A DNA stretch of 23,232 nucleotides from JANXLO01 sp043762265 (GTDB taxonomy: Bacteria; Armatimonadota; Chthonomonadetes; Chthonomonadales; Chthonomonadaceae): positions 1 through 23,232 of the forward strand of contig JAYUMV010000162.1 of NCBI GenBank assembly GCA_043762265.1. The letters are read 5' to 3'. The notes under the pieces were generated by a model, which was not told where the DNA came from, did no database searches, and saw only the letters and a list, made by a program, of their open reading frames with translations. Both the position numbers and the translations under genes were made by a program. Within the stretch, counting starts at the first letter, position 1. The number at the start of each line of letters is the position of its first letter. Of the stretch, positions 14,863 through 23,170 are shown in pieces.

Positions 14863-15704
14863 TGTCCGCCGACGCCCCTCCCATCCTGGTCGTGCTCGCC
14901 GCCAGCTTATGGGCACTTGTGGTATTGCCTCCCTTGTCAGAATTCGGGATGCGCCGTATCGGCCACATCGAACCCAACTTTCGTGGGGAACGTATTCCGC
15001 AAAGCTTCGGTATCGTCATTCTGCTGGGGGCGCTCCCGTTGATTCTCGCGGTGAGCTTTCTGGCTCCGATTCCGCGCAGTTCCGTCCTTTCCTGGCTCAT
15101 CGCGCTCACAGGCTTCGGACTGCTCGGCTTGCTGGACGATTTTCGCGGTGACAAAAAGATCAAAGGCTTGCGCGGGCACTTTCGCGCCGCGTTTGCGGAG
15201 CGACGGATCACCACAGGATTTATCAAGGCAATCGGAGGAGTCTCCCTTGCGCTCTGCCTTGGATTCTTTCGTTTCCCGCATTCACCATCGGAAGCGCTCT
15301 TAGCAGCGGCGCTGATCGCTCTCTCCGCCAATGCGATCAATCTCTTCGATCTCCGGCCTGGCCGAGCGGGAGCCGTCTTTCTGCTCTGTGCCACCGGACT
15401 GCTCGCGCTCGCCTGGCAACAAAAAAATATTACTGGTTTATGCTTGGTGTGTGTTTGCCTCCCGGCTTTAATGGTCTACTTGCGTGATCGCCGCGCCCTC
15501 GCTATGATGGGCGACACCGGCAGCAACCCGCTCGGAGCCTGCCTGGGTCTCGCGCTCGTAGAACAGCCGTCGCTGTCTCTGCGCCTCACTGCGCTGGCAC
15601 TGCTGATCGCACTACATTTGGTCGCTGAGAAGTTTTCGATTACCAAACTTATCGCACGTTTCGCTCCCCTGCGTGCGCTGGATCGCCTGACCGGCGTGCG
15701 CTAA
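14859..15704 (+). CDS. Small MraY/WecA-like polyprenyl-phosphate sugar-1-phosphate transferase
   Basis: The 281-residue polytopic protein has about eight hydrophobic segments. It keeps the family's main motifs: GLLDDFRGDKKIKGLRGHF (D93, D94), NAINLFDLRPGRAG (158-171) and MGDTGSN (217-223). It is shorter than MraY (about 320-360), and the usual 'D-G-x-D-G' after the Asn motif reads D-L-R-P-G-R, a divergent signature. Probably it links a nucleotide-activated sugar phosphate to a polyprenyl phosphate at the membrane. It overlaps the glycosyltransferase stop by 4 nt, with AAAGGAG about 11 nt before the ATG at 14859; a second ATG follows at 14862. It is the last gene of the steA unit; no clear terminator follows. 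Confidence 0.87.
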   Translation: MMSADAPPILVVLAASLWALVVLPPLSEFGMRRIGHIEPNFRGERIPQSFGIVILLGALPLILAVSFLAPIPRSSVLSWLIALTGFGLLGLLDDFRGDKKIKGLRGHFRAAFAERRITTGFIKAIGGVSLALCLGFFRFPHSPSEALLAAALIALSANAINLFDLRPGRAGAVFLLCATGLLALAWQQKNITGLCLVCVCLPALMVYLRDRRALAMMGDTGSNPLGACLGLALVEQPSLSLRLTALALLIALHLVAEKFSITKLIARFAPLRALDRLTGVR

Positions 15705-15865
15705 GTCCTCGGCAAACAACGATTTCAGCGTCTGAGCCTTTAACCATCAAACTACCGGTAACTTACGCCGGGCTAAAGCCCTGCGCTAGAGGTGCGAAGC
15801 ACCCAAGGCCCGCCTTCGCGGGCACGTTTCCTGTTACTTACCTTGTTGTATGGAAGGAGTTCCCT
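15705..15865. other. Intergenic gap between MraY-like and GNAT genes
   Basis: The gap holds the triple-hairpin element at 15770-15823 and the ribosome site AAGGAG (15854-15859) of the next gene. No convincing promoter was found. Confidence 0.6.
15770..15823. repeat. Intergenic element of three consecutive perfect hairpins
   Basis: Three short palindromes follow one another: GGGCTAAAGCCC (15770-15781), GGTGCGAAGCACC (15791-15803) and GCCCGCCTTCGCGGGC (15808-15823). The CGGGCTAAAGCCCG-type unit recalls REP-like intergenic repeats common in GC-rich environmental bacteria. No poly-T follows, so it is not a classical terminator, although it could stall transcription after the steA unit. Confidence 0.65.
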
Positions 15866-16369
15866 GTGACCGTCACCATTCGTCGCGCCAAGCGTGCCGA
15901 CTTTCCTGCCCTGTTCCAATTGATCGTGGCACTCGCGGATTTCGAGGAACTTGCGCCGCCGGACGCCGCCGCGCAGGCCCGACTGCTGCGCGACGGCTGG
16001 CCCGAAGACGGCACGCCTCCGCGTTTCGAAGTGCGATTGGCCGAAGTGACTGAAGGGGATGCCGCCAGTGCGGTAGGGTATGCCATCACCTTCGAGACCT
16101 ACTCCTCGTTTCTCGCCCGTCCTACTCTCTATTTGGAAGACCTGTTCATCCTTCCCTCCCATCGCCGTATGAAGATAGGGCAGAAGATGCTGGAGACACT
16201 GGTCGCAGAGGCGACGCGTCGCGGCTGCGGCCGTGTCGAATGGGTCGTCCTCGATTGGAACACCGAAGCGCAGAGATTCTATCAGCGCTTCGGAGCCAAA
16301 CACCTGACGGAGTGGCATACCTACCGCGTTGTCCTGCCCACGGAGCCCAACGACGACACGAACGCGTAA
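15866..16369 (+). CDS. GNAT acetyltransferase, spermidine/thialysine N-acetyltransferase-like
   Basis: The 167-residue single-domain GNAT starts at the GTG with AAGGAG 6 nt upstream. It shows IRRAKRADFPAL (strand 1), FLARPTLYLEDLFILPSHRR, the acetyl-CoA loop RRMKIG and the diagnostic WVVLDWNTEAQRFYQRFGA. The YLEDLF and VLDWN-FY-GA pattern is that of the SSAT group (diamine/spermidine or thialysine N-acetyltransferases), so a polyamine or related amine is the likely substrate. The acetyl-CoA loop is unusual: the first glycine of R-x-x-G-x-G is Lys. It appears to be transcribed alone. Its substrate is inferred from family resemblance only. Confidence 0.9.
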   Translation: MTVTIRRAKRADFPALFQLIVALADFEELAPPDAAAQARLLRDGWPEDGTPPRFEVRLAEVTEGDAASAVGYAITFETYSSFLARPTLYLEDLFILPSHRRMKIGQKMLETLVAEATRRGCGRVEWVVLDWNTEAQRFYQRFGAKHLTEWHTYRVVLPTEPNDDTNA

Positions 16370-16460
16370 CAAATCGATGCATTGTAGGTCTCAAGCTGCA
16401 AGAGCGAGCACACGCTCAAGGAGCTATCTGCGGGTACAATCAAAGGCAGTGAGGACGACG

Positions 16461-18983
16461 ATGCGACGACAGTTCGGCTGGATAACTTTACTTACAATGA
16501 TGCTCGGCCCAGGAGCCGCCTGCCCCTCGCAAGCTCAGTTGTCGCCTACCGGGATTCGGCGCGCGGCCTCCGCCACGGAGCTGCCGATGGGGCCGTGGGG
16601 ACTTTACGCTGCGGGCAATCTCGCGCCCTGCTACCTGGCGAACCGATTTAAAGCGCAGCTCTTTACGTTTCCCCTCGTTATCGGGCAGCGGCGCACCGAG
16701 AGCCTTTTGCGACCGGTGACGGATGCCGACGGCAAATCCCACCTGCGTCTCCAGAAGGTCGCCATCGAACGGCGTTCGATGGGGATGGCGCCGATGCAGT
16801 CTGCCGACGATGATCGCCTGGAGACCGCCGCCATGCTCTATGGCAACCGGATGGCGCGGGTCACGCAAGCGGATGCGGACGGCCAGCTCTGGACCCTGCA
16901 CATCCCCTTTGCGCCCGCGCAGTTAACGCAGAACATTGGCGCAGCAGGCGGAGGCGAAGATGCAGGATGGGGTGCGGGCGACGCGGTTGTCTCCCTCTAT
17001 CCCGGCTTCGCCGACCCTAATATGGACGGACTGCTGATCCGCGTGACCCTCCGCAACCGCTCCCAGACCCCCCAAACCTGGTACGTCGATATGCTGGGCG
17101 GCCTCGGAGTGCTCAATGACGGCTTCGAACTCAAAGACCTGAAAATTCAAACGGATCCCACGGGCAAAGTGAACCTGCTCCAGCACAAAAACAGCGACGC
17201 GGCGTTCGCGCTGACCGCAGACATGGCCCCCTATCCGGTACGCACCTATACGGTACGCAACACCTACTTCGGAATGGAAGGCAGCAGCGTAGATCGCGAT
17301 AAAAATGGAGTCGCGCTTCCCGCAGGACGCCTCGGCGGCAAGGACACGCCGGACGAGAATGTCGCGAAACTCGGAACGAATCCGCCGTTCCAAGCAGGCG
17401 TCTGGGCATTGACCCGCGTCGATGATATCTCGGTTGCCCCCGGCGAGGAGACGACTTTTACGCTCTGTATCGGGGTTGGAAGAGAGACGGAGGACGCGCG
17501 TAAGAGCGCCGCGACCCTGACCCTGATGGCGGAGGATAATACGCCCGAAGGCAAACCGACCCGCACCGGAATCTACACCAAAGCCGTGCGAGCGCACCGT
17601 GTCTCTCAGCCTACGGTCGGCGATGCAGGCCTCGACCATCTGCTGGCGCAGTCGTATTCAAATGTGCCGTTCGACAACCTGCGGCGGGTCGGGGTTCCCT
17701 CGCGACAGTGGACACTGCCCTCCACACGCGGAGCCTATCGGCCGGTCGAAGGCGGCTTTATCGGCCTGGGCTGGACCGATCTTCGCCCCGATTGGGCCGC
17801 CGCGCAACTGAACGCCTGGTTTTTGACCGCAGGAGATGCCGACGTCCCTGTCAAGAACCCTCAGACCGTTGCGCCGATCAACCTGTTCGCACTCTGGGAA
17901 CTCTACCAGCAGACCCTCGACCGCAGACTCCTGGAGCAGTACTACCCGTACGCGCGCCGCCGGTATCAGGAGATGCTGACCGCCGGACGCGCGGGGTCGA
18001 ACAACTGGCTCTTCTCCTGGAAGACCGGCATGCCGGAGATCGACGGGGACAAGGGCACGCTGGCCGCGACGCTAAAAGGCTCCAATCCGCGCACCTACAG
18101 CCCCGACTATTCGGCATTCGTCATCCGCTCGGCGCGCCTTCTGCAACGGATGGCAACCGTGCTGGAACACTCCGCCAGCGAACTGCTCGCCTATTCTCAA
18201 GACGCCGACCAGGCCGCGCAGGCCATGAACACCACGCTCTGGGACATGAGCCACGAGGTCTATGTGAACCGGCCTCTCGCCCCTGCCGATGCCGCTCCGA
18301 TCGCAGGCGACGAGCTGACGAGTCTGTTGCCTCTGGCCAGCGGCAGCGACGCCTTAAGCCTGTCCCAACGCGCCGCCCTGCTCCGCCGCTTGACCGATCC
18401 TGCCCTCTTCTGGAGTTCCGCCGGGCTTCGCAGCATGGCGAAAACCGCTCCGAACTATAGCCCGCACGATCCCGGCAACGGGGCCGTCGCGTTCGGCACC
18501 AACTGGCTGCTCTGGAAAGCGCTCCTCGATCTGGGCGAGACCGAGACCGCCCGCAAACTCGCGGACAATCTGCTCCGCTCCTACCACGCCGCGCAGATCA
18601 GTACCGATGCCTGCCCGGAAGCGCTCGACGGGGATACCGGCCTGGCCTGCGGCGCCACGGATGTCAGCGGCGATGCCTGCACACTCCTCGATCTGCATGC
18701 CGCCTATCATCAAACCGGCAACGTCACCTCCGGCTGGAACCTGCTGCTGATCGACCGCCATTACGACCGTTCGAACGATATTCTGCGCCTCGTGTTCCGG
18801 CCGGTCGAGAAGAACGGCAATGCATCGCTGCTCTGCGTGCTCGGCAAGCCCAACGGCAAGTACACGGTTCAAGGCGCGGTCACGGGCGAAGTGACCGCCG
18901 ATGCCGATGGCGTCGTGACTCTCTCCCTGCCGCCCAAAACCACGACTCAGGAACTGACGGTGCAGCCGAGAGCGCAGCCGTGA
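16461..18983 (+). CDS. Secreted glycoside-hydrolase-like protein ((alpha/alpha)6 barrel, GH63/MGH1-type suspected)
   Basis: The product has 840 residues. A signal peptide (MRRQFGWITLLTMMLGPGAA, cut near AQA) leads into a beta-rich N-terminal domain (about 30-390). A helical toroid (about 390-760) follows, with GWTDLRPDWAAAQ, LFALWELY, NNWLFSWKTGMPEIDG, PDYSAFVIRSARLLQRMA and FGTNWLLWKALLDLGE. A short beta C-terminal part ends the protein. This three-part build resembles GH63/MGH1-like and related clan-L hydrolases. The catalytic acid and base could not be assigned with certainty; conserved-looking acids are in the TDLRPD and PEIDGD segments. The frame is open from 16329, but the ATG at 16461 has GAGGA 6-7 nt upstream and begins the signal peptide. 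TACAAT at 16435-16440 is a possible -10. It is the first gene of a four-gene operon. Confidence 0.85.
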   Translation: MRRQFGWITLLTMMLGPGAACPSQAQLSPTGIRRAASATELPMGPWGLYAAGNLAPCYLANRFKAQLFTFPLVIGQRRTESLLRPVTDADGKSHLRLQKVAIERRSMGMAPMQSADDDRLETAAMLYGNRMARVTQADADGQLWTLHIPFAPAQLTQNIGAAGGGEDAGWGAGDAVVSLYPGFADPNMDGLLIRVTLRNRSQTPQTWYVDMLGGLGVLNDGFELKDLKIQTDPTGKVNLLQHKNSDAAFALTADMAPYPVRTYTVRNTYFGMEGSSVDRDKNGVALPAGRLGGKDTPDENVAKLGTNPPFQAGVWALTRVDDISVAPGEETTFTLCIGVGRETEDARKSAATLTLMAEDNTPEGKPTRTGIYTKAVRAHRVSQPTVGDAGLDHLLAQSYSNVPFDNLRRVGVPSRQWTLPSTRGAYRPVEGGFIGLGWTDLRPDWAAAQLNAWFLTAGDADVPVKNPQTVAPINLFALWELYQQTLDRRLLEQYYPYARRRYQEMLTAGRAGSNNWLFSWKTGMPEIDGDKGTLAATLKGSNPRTYSPDYSAFVIRSARLLQRMATVLEHSASELLAYSQDADQAAQAMNTTLWDMSHEVYVNRPLAPADAAPIAGDELTSLLPLASGSDALSLSQRAALLRRLTDPALFWSSAGLRSMAKTAPNYSPHDPGNGAVAFGTNWLLWKALLDLGETETARKLADNLLRSYHAAQISTDACPEALDGDTGLACGATDVSGDACTLLDLHAAYHQTGNVTSGWNLLLIDRHYDRSNDILRLVFRPVEKNGNASLLCVLGKPNGKYTVQGAVTGEVTADADGVVTLSLPPKTTTQELTVQPRAQP

Positions 18984-20251
18984 AACGACGTCTGCTCGGA
19001 CTGGCGCTGCTGGTCTGCCTGCCCGTCGTGGGATGCAAACGACCGCCCCTGGCAGGCACCGCCGATCAGCCACCGCACCCTGCCTCTCCCCCTGGCCTCT
19101 ATACCGACATCAATCCGCGCTGGTCGCACGATGGCAGGCAGATCGCTTTCCTGCGGGCGACTCCCGATCATCGGATGCAGTTGCACGTGGCGGACGCCGA
19201 TCTGGAGCGGCCCCTCGCGCTTCTGGAATCGGAACTGCTCTGCCCGGATCGCCCTTATCGTTCCACGCAAGAAACCTACTGTTCCACAGACACACTGGCC
19301 TGGTCGCCGGACGACCGTCGGATCGCCTTCGAGCGCATCGAATGGTTCACCTTCGATGATGGCGAACGCTTGCCGGGCACGGGCATCTGGTCGTTCGACA
19401 CCCGCTCCGGGCGCGTCACGCCTCTGGCGGTCCATCCGCCCCACTATTTCAGCATCTTCTACTACTATCACTCCCCGGAATGGTCCCCGGACGGACGCTA
19501 TGTGGCCTTTGTGGCAGAGGGCATCAATGGGCAGCGCAGCCTCTGCGTCCGACCACTGGCAGCGCAGAAGCCGCAGGAAACCCATCCCCGTTTCGACAAC
19601 TACGAGGACAGCGATTGGCTGACGTGGGAACCGGTACACGGACACCCGACGCAACCCCGACGCGATAGGCTCGTCTTTCGACAGACTCTGCGGCGTACCT
19701 ACAACGTGCCTCCCACGGAGACGTTCCGACGTCTCGTGCCGGGCAGCGCTGAGGGTCGGGGGACCGGAGAAATCTGGCGTATAACCAACCAGGACTATCA
19801 TGCTCCGCCGGCAGCGCCTGCGACACAAGAACGCCTCGTCACTTTGCGGATCGGGCAGCCCGCATGGTCACCGGACGGGAAGAGGCTGGCTTTTGCGCTG
19901 ACCCCGGATGCTAACGATTACACACGCTATGAGATCTGGATCTGGCGACAGGCCGACGGCAAAGCGCAGCGCGTGAGTCCGGCAGGTCGGGGCTTCTTTG
20001 CTCCGGTCTGGCTAGGCAATGATACGCTCGGATGTCTCTCGAAACAGGGCACGCGCTATGCGGTCCTGACGGTAGACGCATCCGACAGTTCGCTAAGGCT
20101 TTTGGGAACCATCGGAAGCGCCGACTGCGACTGGTCCCCAGACCGAAGCCAGGTCGTATGGGCGTCTCCGCCACAGGAACAAGCGCCCAACTCGGATGAA
20201 CCGACAACTTTACATCTCTTCTCCACTGGACTGCGAGCACCGAAATCATGA
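18980..20251 (+). CDS. Lipoprotein with TolB-like (PD40) beta-propeller repeats
   Basis: The product has 423 residues. MKRRLLGLALLVCLPVVGC is a lipoprotein signal with lipobox VVGC (Cys19). Repeated blade motifs of the TolB/PD40 kind follow: PRWSHDGRQIAF, LAWSPDDRRIAF, PEWSPDGRYVAF, PAWSPDGKRLAF and CDWSPDRSQVVW, spaced for a six- or seven-bladed propeller. Such domains bind proteins or peptides in the periplasm or at the cell surface. The GTG start overlaps the preceding stop by 4 nt (GTGA), and the next ATG overlaps its stop by 4 nt. It may be a recognition partner for the neighbouring secreted hydrolase and peptidase, which is inference. Confidence 0.9.
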   Translation: MKRRLLGLALLVCLPVVGCKRPPLAGTADQPPHPASPPGLYTDINPRWSHDGRQIAFLRATPDHRMQLHVADADLERPLALLESELLCPDRPYRSTQETYCSTDTLAWSPDDRRIAFERIEWFTFDDGERLPGTGIWSFDTRSGRVTPLAVHPPHYFSIFYYYHSPEWSPDGRYVAFVAEGINGQRSLCVRPLAAQKPQETHPRFDNYEDSDWLTWEPVHGHPTQPRRDRLVFRQTLRRTYNVPPTETFRRLVPGSAEGRGTGEIWRITNQDYHAPPAAPATQERLVTLRIGQPAWSPDGKRLAFALTPDANDYTRYEIWIWRQADGKAQRVSPAGRGFFAPVWLGNDTLGCLSKQGTRYAVLTVDASDSSLRLLGTIGSADCDWSPDRSQVVWASPPQEQAPNSDEPTTLHLFSTGLRAPKS

Positions 20252-21894
20252 CTCTGGATCTCTCTTTTCGCCGCACTCGGATGACCTTGGGCCTGTTCCT
20301 CTGCCTGACTCTGGCGACGGCCTGCCACGGGTCGCCTCCTGTCTCGCTGCTGAGAAAGCGTCTTCCCGTCGCTGTCAGACTTCCCGGCGCCTCCAGCCTG
20401 GTTCCGAATTCTCTCCGCCCCGCCGCCACTCCCCAAGAGACGGCGCGGCCCCCGATGGTCTACACCCTGCACCCGGACCCCGCAGACTCCCATCTGGACG
20501 TCACGCTGGACTTTGCGCCTCCACGCGGCGCGGATTCCGTTTTGGTGCAGCTTCCCATCTGGTCCCCCGGAGACTACCATCTTCAGAACTTCGCCAAATA
20601 CGTGCAGAACCTGAAAGTCTATGCGGACGGCGGCACGCAGGAGGTCAAGGTGGAGCGTCCGGATGCCAACACCTGGAAGATCGCCTCCAGCGGGGTCAAA
20701 CATTTCAAAGTCATCTATGCGCTGCCTAAAATGCCGCCGGGATATTTCAGCGAGAATGTCGCCATCGGCGCTAAGCAGGGCTTTGTCAACGGGCCAGCCG
20801 CCTTGATGTACGTGGTCGGACATAAGGACTGGGCGACCGAACTCGATCTCAAACTGCCTACCGACTGGATCGCCGTGACGCCGCTCAAGACCGCTGTGCT
20901 CGCCTCCGGCGTGACCGCCGTCTTCGATGCCCCGGACTACGATACACTCGCCGATTCGCCGCTGGTGCTGGGCCTCAAAGACGAGATCGTCACACGCGAA
21001 TTCGTCTTTAACGGCATCAAACATACCGTCGTCTTCTTCGATCACGCCGACCGGATCAAGAACTACGATGCCTATGTCCCCATGTTGCAGGGCATTGTCC
21101 AGGCGGAGACAAAGATCATGGGGGGCGCTACGCCCTATCCACAGTATATGTTCTTCTGCGATGTCAACGGCCAGGGAGGTGGCTTGGAGCATTTGAACGC
21201 CTGCCGTGTCGCCCTGTTCGCGGGTGCGCAACCCAATCAGATGGCGCCGTTCTTCGCGCATGAGTTCTTTCACTGCTGGAACGTAAAACGCATCCGGCCG
21301 GAAGTGCTTGGCCCCTTCGACTACGTGCATCCGCCGATCACGCGCAATCTCTGGTTTGCCGAAGGCGTGACGGAGTACTACAGCCGTGTCGCCACCTGCC
21401 GGGCGGGTCTCGTTCCCGAAACGATCTTTCGCGCGCACTACGCCCGACAGATCCGGAGCAATAACAACAACCCGGCCCGTCTGAAGATCTCGGCGGACGA
21501 TGCCAGCCTGCATGTGTGGGAATCGGGCGACAGTCAGGGTTTCGGAGGGCTTTCCTACTACGACAAGGGAGAGTTGGTCGGTCTCTGTCTCGACCTGGCG
21601 ATCCGCAAGGAGACCGGCAACCGCAAATCGCTGGACGATGTGATGCGTCTGCTGATGCAGCGGCACACGCCACCGAAACCGGGGTATGGAGAGGACGAGA
21701 TTCGCGCGGTAGTGAACGAAGTCGCCGGACGCGATCTGACGGCGCTCTACAATCGATTGGCGCGTTCGACGGAGGAGATGCCGTTCGCGGAATGCCTGGG
21801 ATATGCCGGTCTCAGCATCACCCTGGCCCCACTGCCGGGCGCCACCCCCGACCAGATCGCCCTGCGCAATAGCTGGATCGGCGCGAAGCCATGA
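20248..21894 (+). CDS. M61-family metallopeptidase (glycyl aminopeptidase-like) lacking the PDZ domain
   Basis: The product has 548 residues. An N-terminal hydrophobic stretch ending in LATAC suggests a lipoprotein (signal from about residue 12). The M61 N-terminal beta domain follows (WSPGDYHLQNFAKYVQNL near residue 107). The catalytic domain has GGLEHLNA, zinc motif HEFFH (H338, E339, H342) and third ligand E372 in WFAEGVTEYY, then SYYDKGELVGLCLDL. The metal site is complete, so activity is expected. Most M61 proteins (about 600 residues) continue into a PDZ domain. Here the protein ends soon after the YAGLSITL linker, and the next gene overlaps its stop by 4 nt, leaving no PDZ remnant. Confidence 0.93.
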   Translation: MTLDLSFRRTRMTLGLFLCLTLATACHGSPPVSLLRKRLPVAVRLPGASSLVPNSLRPAATPQETARPPMVYTLHPDPADSHLDVTLDFAPPRGADSVLVQLPIWSPGDYHLQNFAKYVQNLKVYADGGTQEVKVERPDANTWKIASSGVKHFKVIYALPKMPPGYFSENVAIGAKQGFVNGPAALMYVVGHKDWATELDLKLPTDWIAVTPLKTAVLASGVTAVFDAPDYDTLADSPLVLGLKDEIVTREFVFNGIKHTVVFFDHADRIKNYDAYVPMLQGIVQAETKIMGGATPYPQYMFFCDVNGQGGGLEHLNACRVALFAGAQPNQMAPFFAHEFFHCWNVKRIRPEVLGPFDYVHPPITRNLWFAEGVTEYYSRVATCRAGLVPETIFRAHYARQIRSNNNNPARLKISADDASLHVWESGDSQGFGGLSYYDKGELVGLCLDLAIRKETGNRKSLDDVMRLLMQRHTPPKPGYGEDEIRAVVNEVAGRDLTALYNRLARSTEEMPFAECLGYAGLSITLAPLPGATPDQIALRNSWIGAKP

Positions 21895-23108
21895 GTGCCA
21901 GGGAGAGGCTTGCCATCGAGGGCGGAACGCCGGTGCGGGACATTGCCCGCTCTCCATGGCCGACCTGGCCCGTCTACGATGCCACGGAGGAGAAGGCGCT
22001 GCTCAGCGTGCTGCACAGCGGCAACTGGTGGGGAGTCGCGGGCGACCAGGGCAAACGGTTCGAGCAGGAGTTCGCGGTCTATCAGCAGGCCCACTATGGT
22101 ATGGTCTGTACCAACGGCACTGCTGCACTGGAGATCGCCCTTCGCGCCCTCGGCATCGGGTGCGGGGAGGAGGTCATTATCCCGCCCTACACGTTTATCG
22201 CGACGGCAAGCGCTGTACTGACGGTCGGCGCGACTCCGATCTTCGTGGACATTCAGCCCGACACGCTCAATATCGATCCCAGCCAGATCGAGACTGCGAT
22301 CACTCCACGCACAGCCGCGATCATTGCGGTGCATATGGCAGGTCGCCCCGCCGACATGGATGCGATCCTTGCGATTGCCGCGAAACACCATCTCGCGGTC
22401 ATCGAAGATGCGGCGCAGGCGCATGGCGCGGAGTGGCGTGGCACACGGGTCGGCGCGCTTGGAGATTTCGGCACCTTCAGTTTCCAGGCCAGCAAAAACC
22501 TCAACTCCGGCGAGGGTGGCATGGTGCTCACCAACAAAGCGGCTCTGGCAGACGCCGCGTGGTCGATTATCAATGTCGGACGCGTCCGTGGCGGCGATCC
22601 TCCTGGATATCAGGTGCTAGGCGGCAACTTCCGCCTGACCGAGTTCCAGTCCGCCCTGCTGCGCACCCAGTTACGCCGTCTCCCCGAGCAGACCGCCCGT
22701 CGCACCGCCAATGCCCGCTACTTGCGCGAACTGCTCTCCAACCTTCCCGGTATCTCTCTCTCCTTCGACGACCCGCGCATCACCCAGGCCTACCACCTCT
22801 TCACCTTCCGCGTCGATCTCGACAGACTGCAAGGCCGAACCTACCCCGAACTCATCGAGGCGCTGAACGCAGAAGGCATCCCCGCCTCCGACGGCTATAC
22901 ACCGCTGTACCGAGAAGACCTCTTCGCCCGCCTCCCGCATAGCGCAGGCAAATGGTGTCAGGCAACACCGATCCCTGACTATAGCGCTCTGAACCTGCCC
23001 GTCTGCGAGCAAGTCTGCGGCGACACCCTCTGGCTGCCGCAAACCCTTCTCCTCGCTGAACGCCACGACATGGAAGACGTCGCCGCCGCCCTCACCAAAA
23101 TCCTATGA
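21891..23108 (+). CDS. DegT/DnrJ/EryC1/StrS-family PLP aminotransferase
   Basis: The 405-residue product is a full-length sugar-aminotransferase-type PLP enzyme. It begins with the characteristic LAIEGGTPVR and continues with TNGTAALEIAL, PPYTFIATASAV, VIEDAAQAHG (D173) and FSFQASKNLNSGEGGM with the PLP Lys202, then GGNFRLTEFQSALL. Members transfer an amino group, usually from Glu or Gln, onto keto-sugars or keto-cyclitols; the N-terminal GGTPVR and WP motifs recall the AHBA-synthase/scyllo-inosose subgroup. The substrate is not determinable. The ATG overlaps the M61 stop by 4 nt. It is the last gene of the operon, followed by a strong hairpin. Confidence 0.94.
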   Translation: MSARERLAIEGGTPVRDIARSPWPTWPVYDATEEKALLSVLHSGNWWGVAGDQGKRFEQEFAVYQQAHYGMVCTNGTAALEIALRALGIGCGEEVIIPPYTFIATASAVLTVGATPIFVDIQPDTLNIDPSQIETAITPRTAAIIAVHMAGRPADMDAILAIAAKHHLAVIEDAAQAHGAEWRGTRVGALGDFGTFSFQASKNLNSGEGGMVLTNKAALADAAWSIINVGRVRGGDPPGYQVLGGNFRLTEFQSALLRTQLRRLPEQTARRTANARYLRELLSNLPGISLSFDDPRITQAYHLFTFRVDLDRLQGRTYPELIEALNAEGIPASDGYTPLYREDLFARLPHSAGKWCQATPIPDYSALNLPVCEQVCGDTLWLPQTLLLAERHDMEDVAAALTKIL

Positions 23109-23133
23109 CAAAGAACGCACATGAGTCATCCCG

Positions 23134-23170
23134 AATGCCCGAAGCGACTTATTTCGTCGCTTCGGGTATT
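23134..23170 (+). terminator. Strong hairpin terminator after the aminotransferase gene
   Basis: Arms 23134-23148 and 23156-23170 pair over 15 bp with a single G-U (core CCCGAAGCGAC) around a 7-nt loop. An AT-rich stretch follows, but without a pure T run. It lies 26 nt after the stop and may serve both directions. Confidence 0.75.

Noticed and set aside
15773..16372. A 199-codon minus-strand open frame.
   Set aside because: Antisense to the GNAT gene, which has a good ribosome site and all family motifs.
16329..16460. Longer start for the secreted hydrolase-like gene.
   Set aside because: It overlaps the GNAT gene and would bury the signal peptide; the ATG at 16461 has a proper ribosome site.
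20056..21957. A 633-codon open frame on the minus strand.
   Set aside because: It is fully antisense to the M61 peptidase gene, whose catalytic motifs are unmistakable, and has low-complexity, charged composition.
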